Source of the DNA: Micromonospora zamorensis
GTDB lineage: Bacteria > Actinomycetota > Actinomycetes > Mycobacteriales > Micromonosporaceae
NCBI RefSeq assembly: GCF_900090275.1
Contig: NZ_LT607755.1
Location: 6,820,001 to 6,884,000, forward strand
Length of the DNA: 64,000 nt
Direction: 5' to 3'
Shown piece by piece: positions 1 through 8,754 of the stretch. The position numbers and the translations under genes are program-made. A model generated the notes under the pieces. It ran no database searches. It worked only from the letters and a program-made list of their open reading frames with translations, and was not told the origin of the DNA. How positions within the stretch are numbered: position 1 is the first letter of the stretch; the number at the start of each line of letters is the position of its first letter.

Positions 1-1369
1 GCAGATCACCGCCGACTACGAGCGCTGGCTGCCGGCCGGCGGTTATCCGGTGCCGGACGGGGTGGAGGGGATCAAACACCGGCTCGTCGCGTCCGGCCGC
101 TGGCGCACCTTCAGCGCGTTGCGGGCCGCCAGCCGGGCCCGCGACGCCGCCCGTCGGCAGACCCGCACCGCCCGGCGTCGGGTCGGCCCGGTCGCGCGCC
201 GCGGTGCCCGGCTGACCCGCGACGGGTTGCTGCGCGAGTACTACCGGGCCGAGTTGCGTCGGCCTGTCGACCCGACGCTCGCGGTGTACGCCGCCTACTG
301 GTTCCGGGGTTACTCCTGCAACCCGGCGGCGATCTACGAGGCTGCCCGGACGTTGGCGCCGGGGGTGCGCGGCGTGTGGATCGTGCGGCGGGACCGGGTG
401 GACAGCGTGCCGGCCGGGGTGGAGTACGTGGTCGCCGGCACGCCGGCGTACTACCGGGTCCTCGCCCGCGCCCGGTGGCTGGTCAACAACGTCAACTTTC
501 CGGACTTCGTCCGCAAGCGGCCGGAGCAGGTGCACCTGCAGACCCACCACGGCACCCCGGTCAAGGTGATGGGGCTGGACCAGCAGCGCTACCCGATCGG
601 CGCGGGTCGGATGGACTTCGCCGGGCTGCTGCGCCGGGTGGACCGTTGGGACTACAGCGTCAGCGCGAACAGCTTCTCCACCCAGATGTGGGACCGGGCG
701 TACCCGGCCACGTACACGACTCTGGAGGTGGGTTACCCGCGCAACGACCGCCTGGTGACGGCCGGTCCGGACGAGGTGCGTCGGCTGCGCGCGGAGTTCG
801 GCGTCGGCCCCGACGAGCAGGTCGTGCTGTACGCACCGACACACCGGGAGCACCTTCCCGGCTACCGGCCGCCGTTCGACCCGGACCGGTTCGTGCGGGC
901 GCTGGGTGACTCGGGCCGGCTGCTGATGCGCAGCCACTATTTCCACGACCGTGACCGTCGCCCCGGTCGGCCGGTGGACTGGGAACGGGTTCGCGATGTG
1001 AGTGGCCACCAACGGGTGGAGGATCTCTACCTGATAGCCGACGTGTTGATCACCGACTATTCGTCGGCGATGTTCGACTATGCGGTGCTGGACCGGCCGA
1101 TCGTGCTCTATACCCCGGACTGGGAGGCGTACCGGCTGGCCCGAGGGGTCTACTTCGACGTCACTGCCGAACCACCGGGCGCGGTGGTCACCACCTTCGC
1201 CGACCTGGTCGACCTGTTCCGCACCGACGCGGTGCGCTCCGACGCGGCGACCAAGGCCCGTGAGCATTTCCGGGGCCGGTTCTGCACATTGGACGACGGG
1301 CACGCGGCGGAACGGGTGGTGCGCGAGGTTTTCCTGGGGGAGCCCAGCGGGCGATCTTCGCGCTGCTGA
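1..1369 (+). CDS. CDP-glycerol glycerophosphotransferase family protein (5' truncated by window)
   Basis: The reading frame is open from base 2, so the true start lies upstream; the GTG at 50 is probably internal. The family (TagB/TagF type) transfers glycerol phosphate from CDP-glycerol to wall teichoic or other surface polymers at the inner membrane face. The visible part carries the family's hallmarks: LQTHHGTPVKVMGLD in the middle and ITDYSSAMFDYAVLDRPIV near the C terminus, both linked to acceptor and CDP-glycerol binding. A basic Arg-rich stretch precedes this domain and may link to an N-terminal glycosyltransferase domain outside the window, since two-domain fusions are common in actinomycetes. 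Family is secure; polymer substrate is unknown. Confidence 0.88.
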   Translation, partial: QITADYERWLPAGGYPVPDGVEGIKHRLVASGRWRTFSALRAASRARDAARRQTRTARRRVGPVARRGARLTRDGLLREYYRAELRRPVDPTLAVYAAYWFRGYSCNPAAIYEAARTLAPGVRGVWIVRRDRVDSVPAGVEYVVAGTPAYYRVLARARWLVNNVNFPDFVRKRPEQVHLQTHHGTPVKVMGLDQQRYPIGAGRMDFAGLLRRVDRWDYSVSANSFSTQMWDRAYPATYTTLEVGYPRNDRLVTAGPDEVRRLRAEFGVGPDEQVVLYAPTHREHLPGYRPPFDPDRFVRALGDSGRLLMRSHYFHDRDRRPGRPVDWERVRDVSGHQRVEDLYLIADVLITDYSSAMFDYAVLDRPIVLYTPDWEAYRLARGVYFDVTAEPPGAVVTTFADLVDLFRTDAVRSDAATKAREHFRGRFCTLDDGHAAERVVREVFLGEPSGRSSRC

Positions 1370-1502
1370 CAGCGCTGTCCGTCTCCTTTGTCGTGTAATT
1401 GCGGCGTCATCCGTCGAACATGAGACGTTTACCCGATGTGCGGATCCAATGATCCTGGTCACAGTCTTGTGGGGTTCGGCAGACGAGCTGGGGGGGACGA
1501 CG

Positions 1503-2804
1503 GTGAGCACCGTCACGCTCAAGGACGTGAGCAAGGTCTTCAGGGACGGCACGCTGGCGGTCGACAGCATCAATCTTGATGTGAACGACGGCGAGTTCAT
1601 GGTGCTTCTGGGGCCGTCCGGCTGCGGCAAGTCGACGGTGCTGCGGATGATCGCCGGGTTGGAGGATCCGACCCAGGGCGCGGTGCTGCTCGACGGGGAG
1701 TTGGCGAACGACCTGCCTCCTCGCGACCGCAAGATCGCAATGGTCTTCCAGGACTTCGCGCTCTACCCGCACATGAGCGTCGGCGACAACATCGCCTTCC
1801 CACTGCGCCTCGCGGGAATCGAGCAAGAGCCGCGGGACGAGCGGGTCAGCGACGTGGCCAGCGCGCTGGGCATCGGCGACGTGCTGGCCCGTAAGCCGGG
1901 CCAGCTCTCCGGCGGCCAGCGGCAGCGGGTGGCGATGGGTCGGGCGATCGTCCGGCGGCCCGGCCTGTTCCTGATGGACGAGCCGCTCTCGAATCTGGAC
2001 AGCGGCCTGCGCGCCGAGCTGCGCGCGGAGATCTCCGGCCTGACCCGGGAGCTGGGGGTCACCACCGTCTACGTCACCCACGACCAGGCCGAGGCGCTCA
2101 CCATGGCCGACCGGGTCGCCATCATGCGCCGCGGCGTGCTCCAGGACGTCGGCACACCCACCCAGGTGTACGGCCGGCCGGCGACGCTCTACGTGGCCGC
2201 CTTCCTGGGCAGCCCACGGATGAACCTGCTGGAGGCGTCGGTCTACGTCCACCTCGACCGGTACGTCACGCTGAACCTCGGTGACCAGTCGCTCTACCTG
2301 CCCTGGAACGACATTCGCAGTCGGGCGGTGGCGCACTACCACGGTGAGCGGATCGTGGTCGGCATGCGGGCCGAGGCACTCACCCCGGTCGCCCCGGACA
2401 GCCCCGGCGACGTGCTGCGGGGGCGGATCCGCTACCTGGAGCACCACGGGCACGAGTCGCTGGCGTTCCTCGACATCGGTGCGACAGCGGTCGTGGTCGA
2501 CGAGATGGGTGCGCCGGTCGAATCGCCGCCGGTCGGTCAGCGCGGCCTGCGTCGGTTCGGCTCGGTGATGCAGCGCCTCACCGGCAAGCCGGTGGAGCCG
2601 CAGGAGGCATCGAGTGGCGGCGGCACCCAGACCAGCGTGCTTCCCGACCCGGGCCGGCACCACCGCCGGCCGGCGGAGCTGGCGGTGCGGCTGGCGCCGT
2701 ACCCGGCGGTCAGCGCCGGTCATCCGCTCGCCGTCTCGGTCCGGATGGACGCGCTGCACTTCTTCGACGAGCGTGGCGCCCGGATCGACGTGGGTTGGCG
2801 CTGA
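1503..2804 (+). CDS. Sugar-type ABC transporter ATP-binding protein (MalK/UgpC/MsiK family)
   Basis: GTG at 1503 is chosen because a G-rich Shine-Dalgarno lies 6-7 nt upstream and translation begins directly at the ABC fold; the frame stays open further upstream over the previous gene. The product is 433 residues. Walker A (GPSGCGKST) is at residues 37-45, followed by signature LSGGQRQRV, Walker B LFLMDEPLSN and H-loop VTHDQ, then a C-terminal TOBE/MOP regulatory region. This half energises importers of oligosaccharides or glycerol phosphate. No permease or binding-protein gene is adjacent, as for multitasking MsiK-type ATPases. A polar segment (SGGGTQTSV and flanks, roughly residues 355-390) interrupts the TOBE region and looks like an insertion. 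Confidence 0.9.
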   Translation: MSTVTLKDVSKVFRDGTLAVDSINLDVNDGEFMVLLGPSGCGKSTVLRMIAGLEDPTQGAVLLDGELANDLPPRDRKIAMVFQDFALYPHMSVGDNIAFPLRLAGIEQEPRDERVSDVASALGIGDVLARKPGQLSGGQRQRVAMGRAIVRRPGLFLMDEPLSNLDSGLRAELRAEISGLTRELGVTTVYVTHDQAEALTMADRVAIMRRGVLQDVGTPTQVYGRPATLYVAAFLGSPRMNLLEASVYVHLDRYVTLNLGDQSLYLPWNDIRSRAVAHYHGERIVVGMRAEALTPVAPDSPGDVLRGRIRYLEHHGHESLAFLDIGATAVVVDEMGAPVESPPVGQRGLRRFGSVMQRLTGKPVEPQEASSGGGTQTSVLPDPGRHHRRPAELAVRLAPYPAVSAGHPLAVSVRMDALHFFDERGARIDVGWR

Positions 2805-2898
2805 CGACTCGCCGGAGCGGGGTGGCGGGCCCACCGTCCGGTGTCCTACCGTCTGCGCACCCAGTCCACAGTGAAAGACCTCCGAGAGGGGTGCACCC

Positions 2899-3915
2899 GT
2901 GTCGGGTGACCGTCCCAGCCCGCTCGTCATCGAGCGCATCCTGCGCGATCGCGGGAGCATCTGGCAGCAGATCGTGGCCGAGCGTGACCTCAACGCGCTG
3001 ACCGTTCGCATGCTGAGCAGTTCCGCCATCGCGTTGGCCTGTTACGGCGCGGTGCTGGGCGCCTTCCACAGCCCGCTGATGGCGCTGACCTCCGCGTTGA
3101 AGCTGCCGCTGCTGTTCCTGGTCACGCTGGCCATCTGCCTGCCCACGCTCTACCTGTTCAACCTGGTCTTCGGCGCCCGGCTGTCGGTGCGTCAGTCGTT
3201 GGCGCTGGTGATGGTGGCGATCACGGTCACCTCGATGCTCGCCGTGGCGTTCGCGCCGATCAGCCTCTTCTTCCTGATCACCGCGCCCGACTACGGGTTC
3301 TTCAAGCTGCTCAACGTGGCGATCCTGACCCTGTCGGCAGTGGTCGGGTTGCGCTTCCTGACCGGCGGGATGCAGGTGCTCAACGACCACGGCCTGCTTG
3401 CGCCGGAGGCCGCCAACGCCCAGGCGAACGCGCCGGTCGCGGTCCAGGCCGCCCCGGCCCCGGTCCAGGCTGTGCCGGCCCCGGTCCAGGCTGTGCCGGC
3501 CGCCGTGCCCGCCGGAGCGACCCCGGCCACCGGTCAGGGTGCCGAGCCGGTGGCCGTGCCGGTCGGGGCCGCGGTTGCCGAGTCGACGCCGAACGGCGCC
3601 GCGACCGCCGCGCCGGTTCCGGCGCACGTGCCGGCTCAGTGGGCCGGCCAGCCGGTGGGCGCCTCGTTCCCTCCGGGCGCCCCGGTGGCGCAACGCCCGT
3701 GGGGCAGCCCGCCCGTCCGACGCGGCGACCCGTCGCAGCGGCCAGCCAGCATGACCCTGCTCTACATCTGGATCCTGCTCTTCGGTTTCGTCGGCACCCA
3801 GTTGGCGTGGACGCTGCGCCCGTTCTTCGGTGACCCGGGCCAGGATTTCGCCTTCTTCCGCAGCATCGACGGCAACTTCTACGCGGAGATCCTGCGGACG
3901 ATCGCCAACCTCTGA
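2899..3915 (+). CDS. Multi-pass membrane protein with Ala/Pro-rich central linker, function unknown
   Basis: A 338-residue protein starting at GTG 2899 with a GAGAGGGG ribosome-binding site. The N-terminal half has about four hydrophobic helices (roughly residues 40-165). A long low-complexity Ala/Pro/Val/Gly linker (about 170-285) contains tandem PAPVQAV repeats, and a final helix (MTLLYIWILLFGFVGTQLAW) precedes a conserved-looking tail with FRSIDGNFYAEIL. The helix pattern resembles Yip1-like or permease-fragment proteins, but no catalytic motif is visible. It follows the ABC ATPase by 94 bp on the same strand but has no permease signature, so a transport link is speculative. Confidence 0.75.
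   Translation: MSGDRPSPLVIERILRDRGSIWQQIVAERDLNALTVRMLSSSAIALACYGAVLGAFHSPLMALTSALKLPLLFLVTLAICLPTLYLFNLVFGARLSVRQSLALVMVAITVTSMLAVAFAPISLFFLITAPDYGFFKLLNVAILTLSAVVGLRFLTGGMQVLNDHGLLAPEAANAQANAPVAVQAAPAPVQAVPAPVQAVPAAVPAGATPATGQGAEPVAVPVGAAVAESTPNGAATAAPVPAHVPAQWAGQPVGASFPPGAPVAQRPWGSPPVRRGDPSQRPASMTLLYIWILLFGFVGTQLAWTLRPFFGDPGQDFAFFRSIDGNFYAEILRTIANL
3460..3501 (+). repeat. 21-bp in-frame tandem duplication
   Basis: Two perfect adjacent copies of a 21-bp unit (3460-3480 and 3481-3501) encode the repeated PVQAVPA segment of the membrane protein linker. A diverged third copy lies just upstream around 3439-3459. Being in frame, it only changes linker length. Confidence 0.85.
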
Positions 3916-3978
3916 GCACCGGTCGAGCGGGGAAAGGCCCTGGTTGCCGGCCTGGTTACCGGCTAGTAACGTCAGGAC

Positions 3979-4443
3979 ATGACCATCGACTCCCGCCAGG
4001 TGGCGGCCGGCATCCTGGAAGCGGTGCCCTTCGCTCGTACGCTCGGCATCGAATTCGTCGAGGTGGCACCCGAGGCAAAGGGCGGGGTGCGGGCGGTCGT
4101 CCGGCTGCCCGACTCGCCGGCCACCCACAACCACATCGGCGGCCCGCACGCCGGTGCCATGTTTACCCTCGGCGAGACGGCCTCCGGCGCGGTCGTGCTG
4201 GCCGCCTTCGGGCAGCTGTTCGACCGGGCCGTGCCGCTCGCCGTCCGGGCCGACATCGCCTACCGCAAGCTCGCCATGGGCCCGGTGCTGGCCACCGCGC
4301 GGCTCGGGCGCCCGGCGCTCGAGGTGATCGAGGAGCTGGAGTCCGGTCAGCGGCCGGAGTTCCCGGTCGAGGTGGAGATCGCGACCGAGGAGGGCAAGCC
4401 GACCTCGGCGATGACCGTGATCTGGACGCTGCGGCCGAACTGA
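3979..4443 (+). CDS. Hotdog-fold thioesterase-like protein (DUF4442/PaaI type)
   Basis: A 154-residue single-domain protein. The N-terminal helix and the HNHIGGPHAGAMFTLGETASG segment match the hotdog central helix of PaaI/DUF4442 acyl-CoA thioesterases, and the strand pattern (VRADIAYRKLAMGPVLATA) fits the fold. The ATG at 3979 has no usable Shine-Dalgarno, but TAACGT at 3967-3972 lies 6 nt upstream, suggesting a leaderless transcript. Substrate cannot be told; these enzymes hydrolyse acyl-CoA thioesters in the cytoplasm. It stands alone between the membrane protein and the phosphoglucomutase gene. Confidence 0.8.
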   Translation: MTIDSRQVAAGILEAVPFARTLGIEFVEVAPEAKGGVRAVVRLPDSPATHNHIGGPHAGAMFTLGETASGAVVLAAFGQLFDRAVPLAVRADIAYRKLAMGPVLATARLGRPALEVIEELESGQRPEFPVEVEIATEEGKPTSAMTVIWTLRPN

Positions 4444-4502
4444 GGCGCGCCGGGGCGGCGGAAACGGGTTTGCGGGCCCAGTGGGGTGGATAGATTCGTA
4501 CC

Positions 4503-5306
4503 GTGCTGGGCCTACCTGCTCACGTGACCGCCTGTCTCTTCGATCTGGACGGTGTGCTGACGCAGACCGCCCGCGTGCACAACGCCGCCTGGAAGCAGAC
4601 CTTCGACGAGTTTCTCCGGCAGCGAGCCACCGTCTCCGGCGAGCCCTTCCAACCGTTCGACCCGGGCCCGGACTACAACCGCTACGTCGACGGGCGACCC
4701 CGGGCCGACGGCGTCCGCTCGTTCCTCGCCTCCCGCGGCATAGTCCTCCCGGAGGGCACCCCGGACGACCCGCCGGACGCCGACACCGTCAACGGCGTGG
4801 GCAACCGCAAGAACGTCCTGCTGCTGGAACGCCTCCGCACCGCCGGCGTCGAGGTCTACCCGGGCTCGGTGCACTACCTGGAGGCGGCGAGGGCCGCCGG
4901 GCTGCGCCGGGCCGTGGTGACGGCCAGCGCCAACGGTGGCGAGGTGGTCGCCGCCGCCGGGCTGGAACCGCTGCTGGAGGCCCGGGTCGACGGCCTGGTC
5001 GCCCGCGCCCAGGGGCTGCGTGGCAAACCGCACCCCGACACCTTCCTCGCCGGGGCCACACTGCTCGGCGTCGACCCGACACGGGCCGCCGTCTTCGAGG
5101 ACGCGCTCTCCGGGGTGGCTGCCGGCCGTGCCGGTGGCTTCGGCTACGTGGTCGGCGTCGACCGGGTCGGGCAGGCCGACGAGTTGCTCGCGCACGGCGC
5201 CGACATCGTGGTCCAGGACCTCGCCGAGCTGCTCGCCGTCGCCGACCCGTCGGCGCCGGGCCGTGCCGCCACCGCCCACGCCGCCGATGAACGAGGCCCC
5301 GCGTGA
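4503..5306 (+). CDS. Beta-phosphoglucomutase-family HAD hydrolase
   Basis: This 267-residue HAD-superfamily protein begins near its motif I (FDLDGVLT, with the Asp nucleophile and the second acidic residue). Later motifs are VTASANG (motif II), a lysine in GKPHPDTF (motif III) and VFEDALSG (motif IV). The subfamily interconverts beta-glucose-1-phosphate and glucose-6-phosphate. Its partner is the next gene: the stop overlaps the GH65 start (GTGA, 5303-5306). Together they would phosphorolyse a disaccharide and feed the sugar phosphate into glycolysis. TAGATT at 4491-4496, 6 nt before the GTG, suggests a leaderless start; no Shine-Dalgarno is seen. Confidence 0.9.
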   Translation: MLGLPAHVTACLFDLDGVLTQTARVHNAAWKQTFDEFLRQRATVSGEPFQPFDPGPDYNRYVDGRPRADGVRSFLASRGIVLPEGTPDDPPDADTVNGVGNRKNVLLLERLRTAGVEVYPGSVHYLEAARAAGLRRAVVTASANGGEVVAAAGLEPLLEARVDGLVARAQGLRGKPHPDTFLAGATLLGVDPTRAAVFEDALSGVAAGRAGGFGYVVGVDRVGQADELLAHGADIVVQDLAELLAVADPSAPGRAATAHAADERGPA

Positions 5307-7675
5307 TCCGGGAGCGGGCCTATCCGGTCGAGCCGTGGCACGTCCGGGAGACCCGGCTCGACATGGACGTGCTGGCCCAGTCGGAGTCGGTCTTCGCGCT
5401 CTCCAACGGGCACGTCGGCCTGCGCGGCAACCTCGACGAGGGTGAGCCGCACGGCCTGCCCGGCACCTACCTCAACTCGTTCTACGAGCTGCGACCACTG
5501 CCGTACGCGGAGGCGGGCTACGGCTTCCCCGAGTCTGGGCAGACCATCGTCAACGTCACCAACGGCAAACTGATCCGACTGCTCGTCGACGACGAGCCGC
5601 TCGACGTGCGCTACGGGGAGCTGCTGGCCCACGAGCGGATCCTCGACCTGCGAGCCGGCACCCTGCACCGGGAGGTGCACTGGCGCTCGCCGGCCGGCCG
5701 GGAGGTCAAGGTCCGCAGCACCCGGCTGGTCTCCTTCACCCAGCGGTCGGTCGCCGCCATCAGCTACGAGGTGGAGGCCGTCGACGGCCCGCTGCGGCTG
5801 ATCGTGCAGTCCGAGTTGGTGGCCAACGAGTCGCTGCCCGCGCAGAGCAAGGACCCCCGGGTGGCGGCGGTGCTGGAGTCACCTCTGCAGGCCGAGGAGG
5901 AGCTGACCACCCCGGACGGTGGACAGCTGATCCACCGCACCAAGGTCTCCGGGCTGCGGGTGGCCGCCGCCATGGAACACGAGGTCCACGGCCCGGACCA
6001 CACCACCATCGAGTCCGAGGGCTACCAGGACTGGGTCCGCACCACCATCGCCTGCGTGCTCAAGCCCGGCGAGAAGCTGCGGGTGGTCAAGTACCTGACG
6101 TACAGCTGGTCGAGCCGGCGGTCGCTGCCCGCACTGCGCGACCAGGTCGGCGCGGCGCTGGCCGGGGCCAGACTGGACGGCTGGGATGGCCTGCATCGCG
6201 AGCAGCGCAACTACCTCGACGCGTTCTGGGACGCGTCCGACGTGCTGGTCGAGGGCGACCCGGAGGTGCAGCAGGCGGTCCGGTTCGGTCTCTTCCACGT
6301 GCTCCAGGCCGGCGCCCGCGCCGAGCAGCGGCCGATCTCGGCGAAGGGGCTGACCGGCCCCGGTTACGACGGGCACGCGTTCTGGGACACCGAGATGTTC
6401 GTCCTGCCGGTGCTCACGTACACCCAGCCGAGCGCGGTCCGCAGCGCTCTCCAGTGGCGGCACAGCACGTTGGATTCGGCGAGGGAGCGTGCCGAGACGC
6501 TCAACCTCAGGGGTGCCGCCTTCCCCTGGCGGACCATCGAGGGGCCGGAATCGTCGGGCTACTGGCCGGCCGGCACGGCGGCCTTCCACATCGCCGCCGA
6601 CATCGCCGATGCCATGCGCCGCTACGTGATGGTCACCGGGGACACCCAGATGGAACGGGAGATCGGGCTGGAACTCCTGGTCGAGACCGCCCGGCTGTGG
6701 CGTTCGATCGGCCACCACGACCGGCACGGGCAGTTCCACATCGACGGCGTCACCGGCCCGGACGAATACACGGCAGTGAAGAACGACAACGTCTACACCA
6801 ACCTGATGGCACAGCGGAACCTGCTCGCCGCCGCCGAGGTGGTGATGCGCTACCGGGACGACGCGTTCCACCTCGGAGTCACCGACGAGGAGGCCGCGAG
6901 CTGGCGGGACGCGGCCACCTCGATGCACGTCCCGTACGACGAGGAGCTTGGGGTTCACCAGCAGGTGGAGGGCTTCACCCGGCTCCAGGAATGGGACTTC
7001 ACCCACACGCCGGCGGAGAAATATCCGCTGCTGTTGCACTACCCGTACTTCGAGCTGTACCGAAAGCAGGTGGTCAAGCAGGCCGACCTGGTCCTCGCGA
7101 TGCACTGGCGGGGAGACGCGTTCACCCCCGAGCAGAAGGTGCGCAACTTCCTCTACTACGAGCGCCGCACCGTACGCGACTCGTCGTTGTCGGCCTGCAC
7201 CCAGGCGGTGCTCGCCGCCGAGGTGGGCCACCCGGAGCTGGCGCACACCTACCTGCGCGAAGCCGCGCTGATGGACCTGCACGACCTCAACGAGAACACC
7301 CGCGACGGCGTACACATGGCGTCGTTGGCCGGCGCGTGGCTCGCCCTGGTCAGCGGGTTCGGCGGCCTGCGCGACCACCACGGCGAGCTGTCCTTCGCCC
7401 CCCGGCTCTCCAGCCGACTCAGCCGGTTGGAATTCTCCCTGCAGTGGCGGGGGCTGTCGCTGCGGGTGGATGTCCGACCACACCAGACGACATATTCGCT
7501 CCGCCACGGCGGCCCGGACGACGTGGTGGAACTACGCCACCACGACCAGGTGCTACGGGTCACCTGCGACGAGCCGGTGACGGTGCCGGTGCCCCGGGCG
7601 GAGCCGTCCGGCCCCGCGCCCGAGCAGCCACCGGGCCGGTCACCGCTGCTGCGGCTGCCCGAGCGCGAGCAGTGA
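5303..7675 (+). CDS. Glycoside hydrolase family 65 disaccharide phosphorylase (maltose/trehalose/kojibiose type)
   Basis: A 790-residue, full-length GH65 enzyme. The N-terminal super-sandwich domain begins with [21 protein letters not shown], followed by the (alpha/alpha)6 barrel. The proposed general acid is Glu488 in [15 protein letters not shown], matching the catalytic Glu of characterised maltose phosphorylases. Downstream, the conserved [10 protein letters not shown] and [21 protein letters not shown] segments line the phosphate and sugar sites. Family members cleave alpha-glucobioses with inorganic phosphate to beta-glucose-1-phosphate and glucose. Coupling to the beta-phosphoglucomutase supports phosphorolysis rather than hydrolysis. 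Maltose, trehalose, nigerose and kojibiose cannot be distinguished by eye. Confidence 0.92.
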   Translation: MIRERAYPVEPWHVRETRLDMDVLAQSESVFALSNGHVGLRGNLDEGEPHGLPGTYLNSFYELRPLPYAEAGYGFPESGQTIVNVTNGKLIRLLVDDEPLDVRYGELLAHERILDLRAGTLHREVHWRSPAGREVKVRSTRLVSFTQRSVAAISYEVEAVDGPLRLIVQSELVANESLPAQSKDPRVAAVLESPLQAEEELTTPDGGQLIHRTKVSGLRVAAAMEHEVHGPDHTTIESEGYQDWVRTTIACVLKPGEKLRVVKYLTYSWSSRRSLPALRDQVGAALAGARLDGWDGLHREQRNYLDAFWDASDVLVEGDPEVQQAVRFGLFHVLQAGARAEQRPISAKGLTGPGYDGHAFWDTEMFVLPVLTYTQPSAVRSALQWRHSTLDSARERAETLNLRGAAFPWRTIEGPESSGYWPAGTAAFHIAADIADAMRRYVMVTGDTQMEREIGLELLVETARLWRSIGHHDRHGQFHIDGVTGPDEYTAVKNDNVYTNLMAQRNLLAAAEVVMRYRDDAFHLGVTDEEAASWRDAATSMHVPYDEELGVHQQVEGFTRLQEWDFTHTPAEKYPLLLHYPYFELYRKQVVKQADLVLAMHWRGDAFTPEQKVRNFLYYERRTVRDSSLSACTQAVLAAEVGHPELAHTYLREAALMDLHDLNENTRDGVHMASLAGAWLALVSGFGGLRDHHGELSFAPRLSSRLSRLEFSLQWRGLSLRVDVRPHQTTYSLRHGGPDDVVELRHHDQVLRVTCDEPVTVPVPRAEPSGPAPEQPPGRSPLLRLPEREQ

Positions 7676-7708
7676 CGGTCGGGGCGGGATTCGCTCCCGC
7701 CCCGACCG
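7676..7708 (+). terminator. Hairpin terminator after the GH65 gene
   Basis: A perfect 14-bp stem (7676-7689 with 7695-7708) and a 5-nt loop lie immediately after the GH65 stop. No U-tract follows, as is common in high-GC actinomycetes. It also lies downstream of the small minus-strand gene ending at 7752, so it may act in both directions. Confidence 0.75.
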
Positions 7709-7721
7709 CCTCGCACCAGTT

Positions 7722-7769
7722 GTCAGACCGGCTCGCCGGTCAGCACCTACGTCAGACCGGCTCGCCGGT
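7722..7769. repeat. 19-bp direct repeat at the 3' end of the small gene
   Basis: Two identical 19-bp copies (7722-7740 and 7751-7769) are separated by 10 bp. The second copy contains the stop codon and last residues (TGEPV) of the minus-strand small gene, and the first lies just beyond it. A local slippage or duplication event is the simplest reading. Confidence 0.8.
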
Positions 7770-7931
7770 TGACGGGCGTCCGATCGCGTCCCGGGGCGCA
7801 GCCGCCTTGGGATCGTCGGGCAGCCGGGCCGAAGCGGCCTGGTCCCCGAAGTCCTGGTTGCGCTCGGCGTCCTGTTCGCGCTGGGCCCGCTCGGTCATCT
7901 GCTGCTGCTCGGAAATCTGCTGCTTGGCCAT
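7752..7931 (-). CDS. Small Gln-rich hydrophilic protein (59 aa), hypothetical
   Basis: An ATG at 7931 is preceded by GCGAGG six nucleotides upstream on the minus strand, a good ribosome-binding site. The product starts MAKQQISEQQQMTERAQREQ and is highly charged, with no hydrophobic segment; it probably forms a short helix with a disordered Pro-rich tail. No domain is recognised. Its last codons lie in a 19-bp direct repeat (7722-7740 and 7751-7769), so the 3' end looks duplicated. The good ribosome-binding site argues for a real gene, but its role is unknown. Confidence 0.55.
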   Translation of the reverse strand: MAKQQISEQQQMTERAQREQDAERNQDFGDQAASARLPDDPKAAAPRDAIGRPSTGEPV

Positions 7932-8100
7932 GGCGATCCTCGCGATCCGTCGGGGCGCGGCTGCGCCGACACGGTCTGCGGTCACTCGTCGCGTACCCGG
8001 CGCCCCTTTGGGCAAACGCGGCCCGCCGGCGCGGCCGTCGGCGTGCGTGCGGCGCGGCCGGCGGGGTACCCGGCCCGTAGGCGAACTCACGGAGGTGGGC

Positions 8101-8754
8101 ATGGACGAGCAACGCAGCACGGTGGCCATTCCGGTTGGCGACGCCCAACTCCCCGCTGATCTGATGCTGCCCGCTCAGCCGGTCGGTGTCGTGCTGTTCG
8201 CACACGGCAGCGGCAGTTCCCGGCACAGCCCGCGCAACGTGGCGGTGGCCCGTGCGCTGAACGGTCGGGGGCTCGGCACGGTGCTGGTGGACCTGCTCAC
8301 GCCGACCGAGGACGAGGTGGACGCGCGCACCGCGGAACTCCGGTTCGACATCGGGCTGCTGGCCAGTCGACTGGCCGGGATCGTCGACTGGTTGGCGGTG
8401 CAACGCCCCGCCGGTGACGTGCCGATCGGGCTGTTCGGCGCCAGCACCGGGGCCGCCGCCGCACTCGTCGCGGCGTCGTCCCGGGCGGATCGGGTGGGTG
8501 CCGTGGTCAGCCGGGGCGGCCGACCGGACCTGGCCGAGGAAGCACTGGCGCAGGTGCGTACGCCCACGTTGCTCCTGGTCGGCGGCCTGGACGAGGAAGT
8601 GATCGCGCTCAACGAGCGGGCGCTGGCCGAGTTGGGGGAGGTCGGTGAGCTGCGGGTGATCCCCGGCGCCACCCACCTCTTCGAGGAGCCCGGCACCCTG
8701 GAGCAGGTCGCCGACCAGGCTGGCACCTGGTTCACCACACATCTCAGCCGGTGA
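8101..8754 (+). CDS. Dienelactone hydrolase-like alpha/beta hydrolase
   Basis: A 217-residue alpha/beta hydrolase preceded by GGAGGTG at good spacing. The fold shows VVLFAHGSGSSRHSPRN (oxyanion region), nucleophile Ser115 in LFGASTGAAAAL (GxSxG), an Asp in LLVGGLDEEV and a His in GATHLFEEPG, giving a complete Ser-Asp-His triad. Proteins of this compact type are often annotated as dienelactone hydrolase or phosphoribosyltransferase-associated hydrolase. No substrate can be assigned. Its stop codon (8752-8754) directly abuts that of the convergent AI-2E-type permease gene. Confidence 0.85.
   Translation: MDEQRSTVAIPVGDAQLPADLMLPAQPVGVVLFAHGSGSSRHSPRNVAVARALNGRGLGTVLVDLLTPTEDEVDARTAELRFDIGLLASRLAGIVDWLAVQRPAGDVPIGLFGASTGAAAALVAASSRADRVGAVVSRGGRPDLAEEALAQVRTPTLLLVGGLDEEVIALNERALAELGEVGELRVIPGATHLFEEPGTLEQVADQAGTWFTTHLSR

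Noticed and set aside
1407..4149. Two long minus-strand frames opposite the ABC ATPase, membrane protein and thioesterase
   Set aside because: They overlap well-supported genes and each other, and read as low-complexity His/Arg/Gln sequence.
5879..7507. 542-codon minus-strand frame opposite the GH65 gene
   Set aside because: GH65 motifs on the plus strand are unequivocal; the antisense product has no domain.
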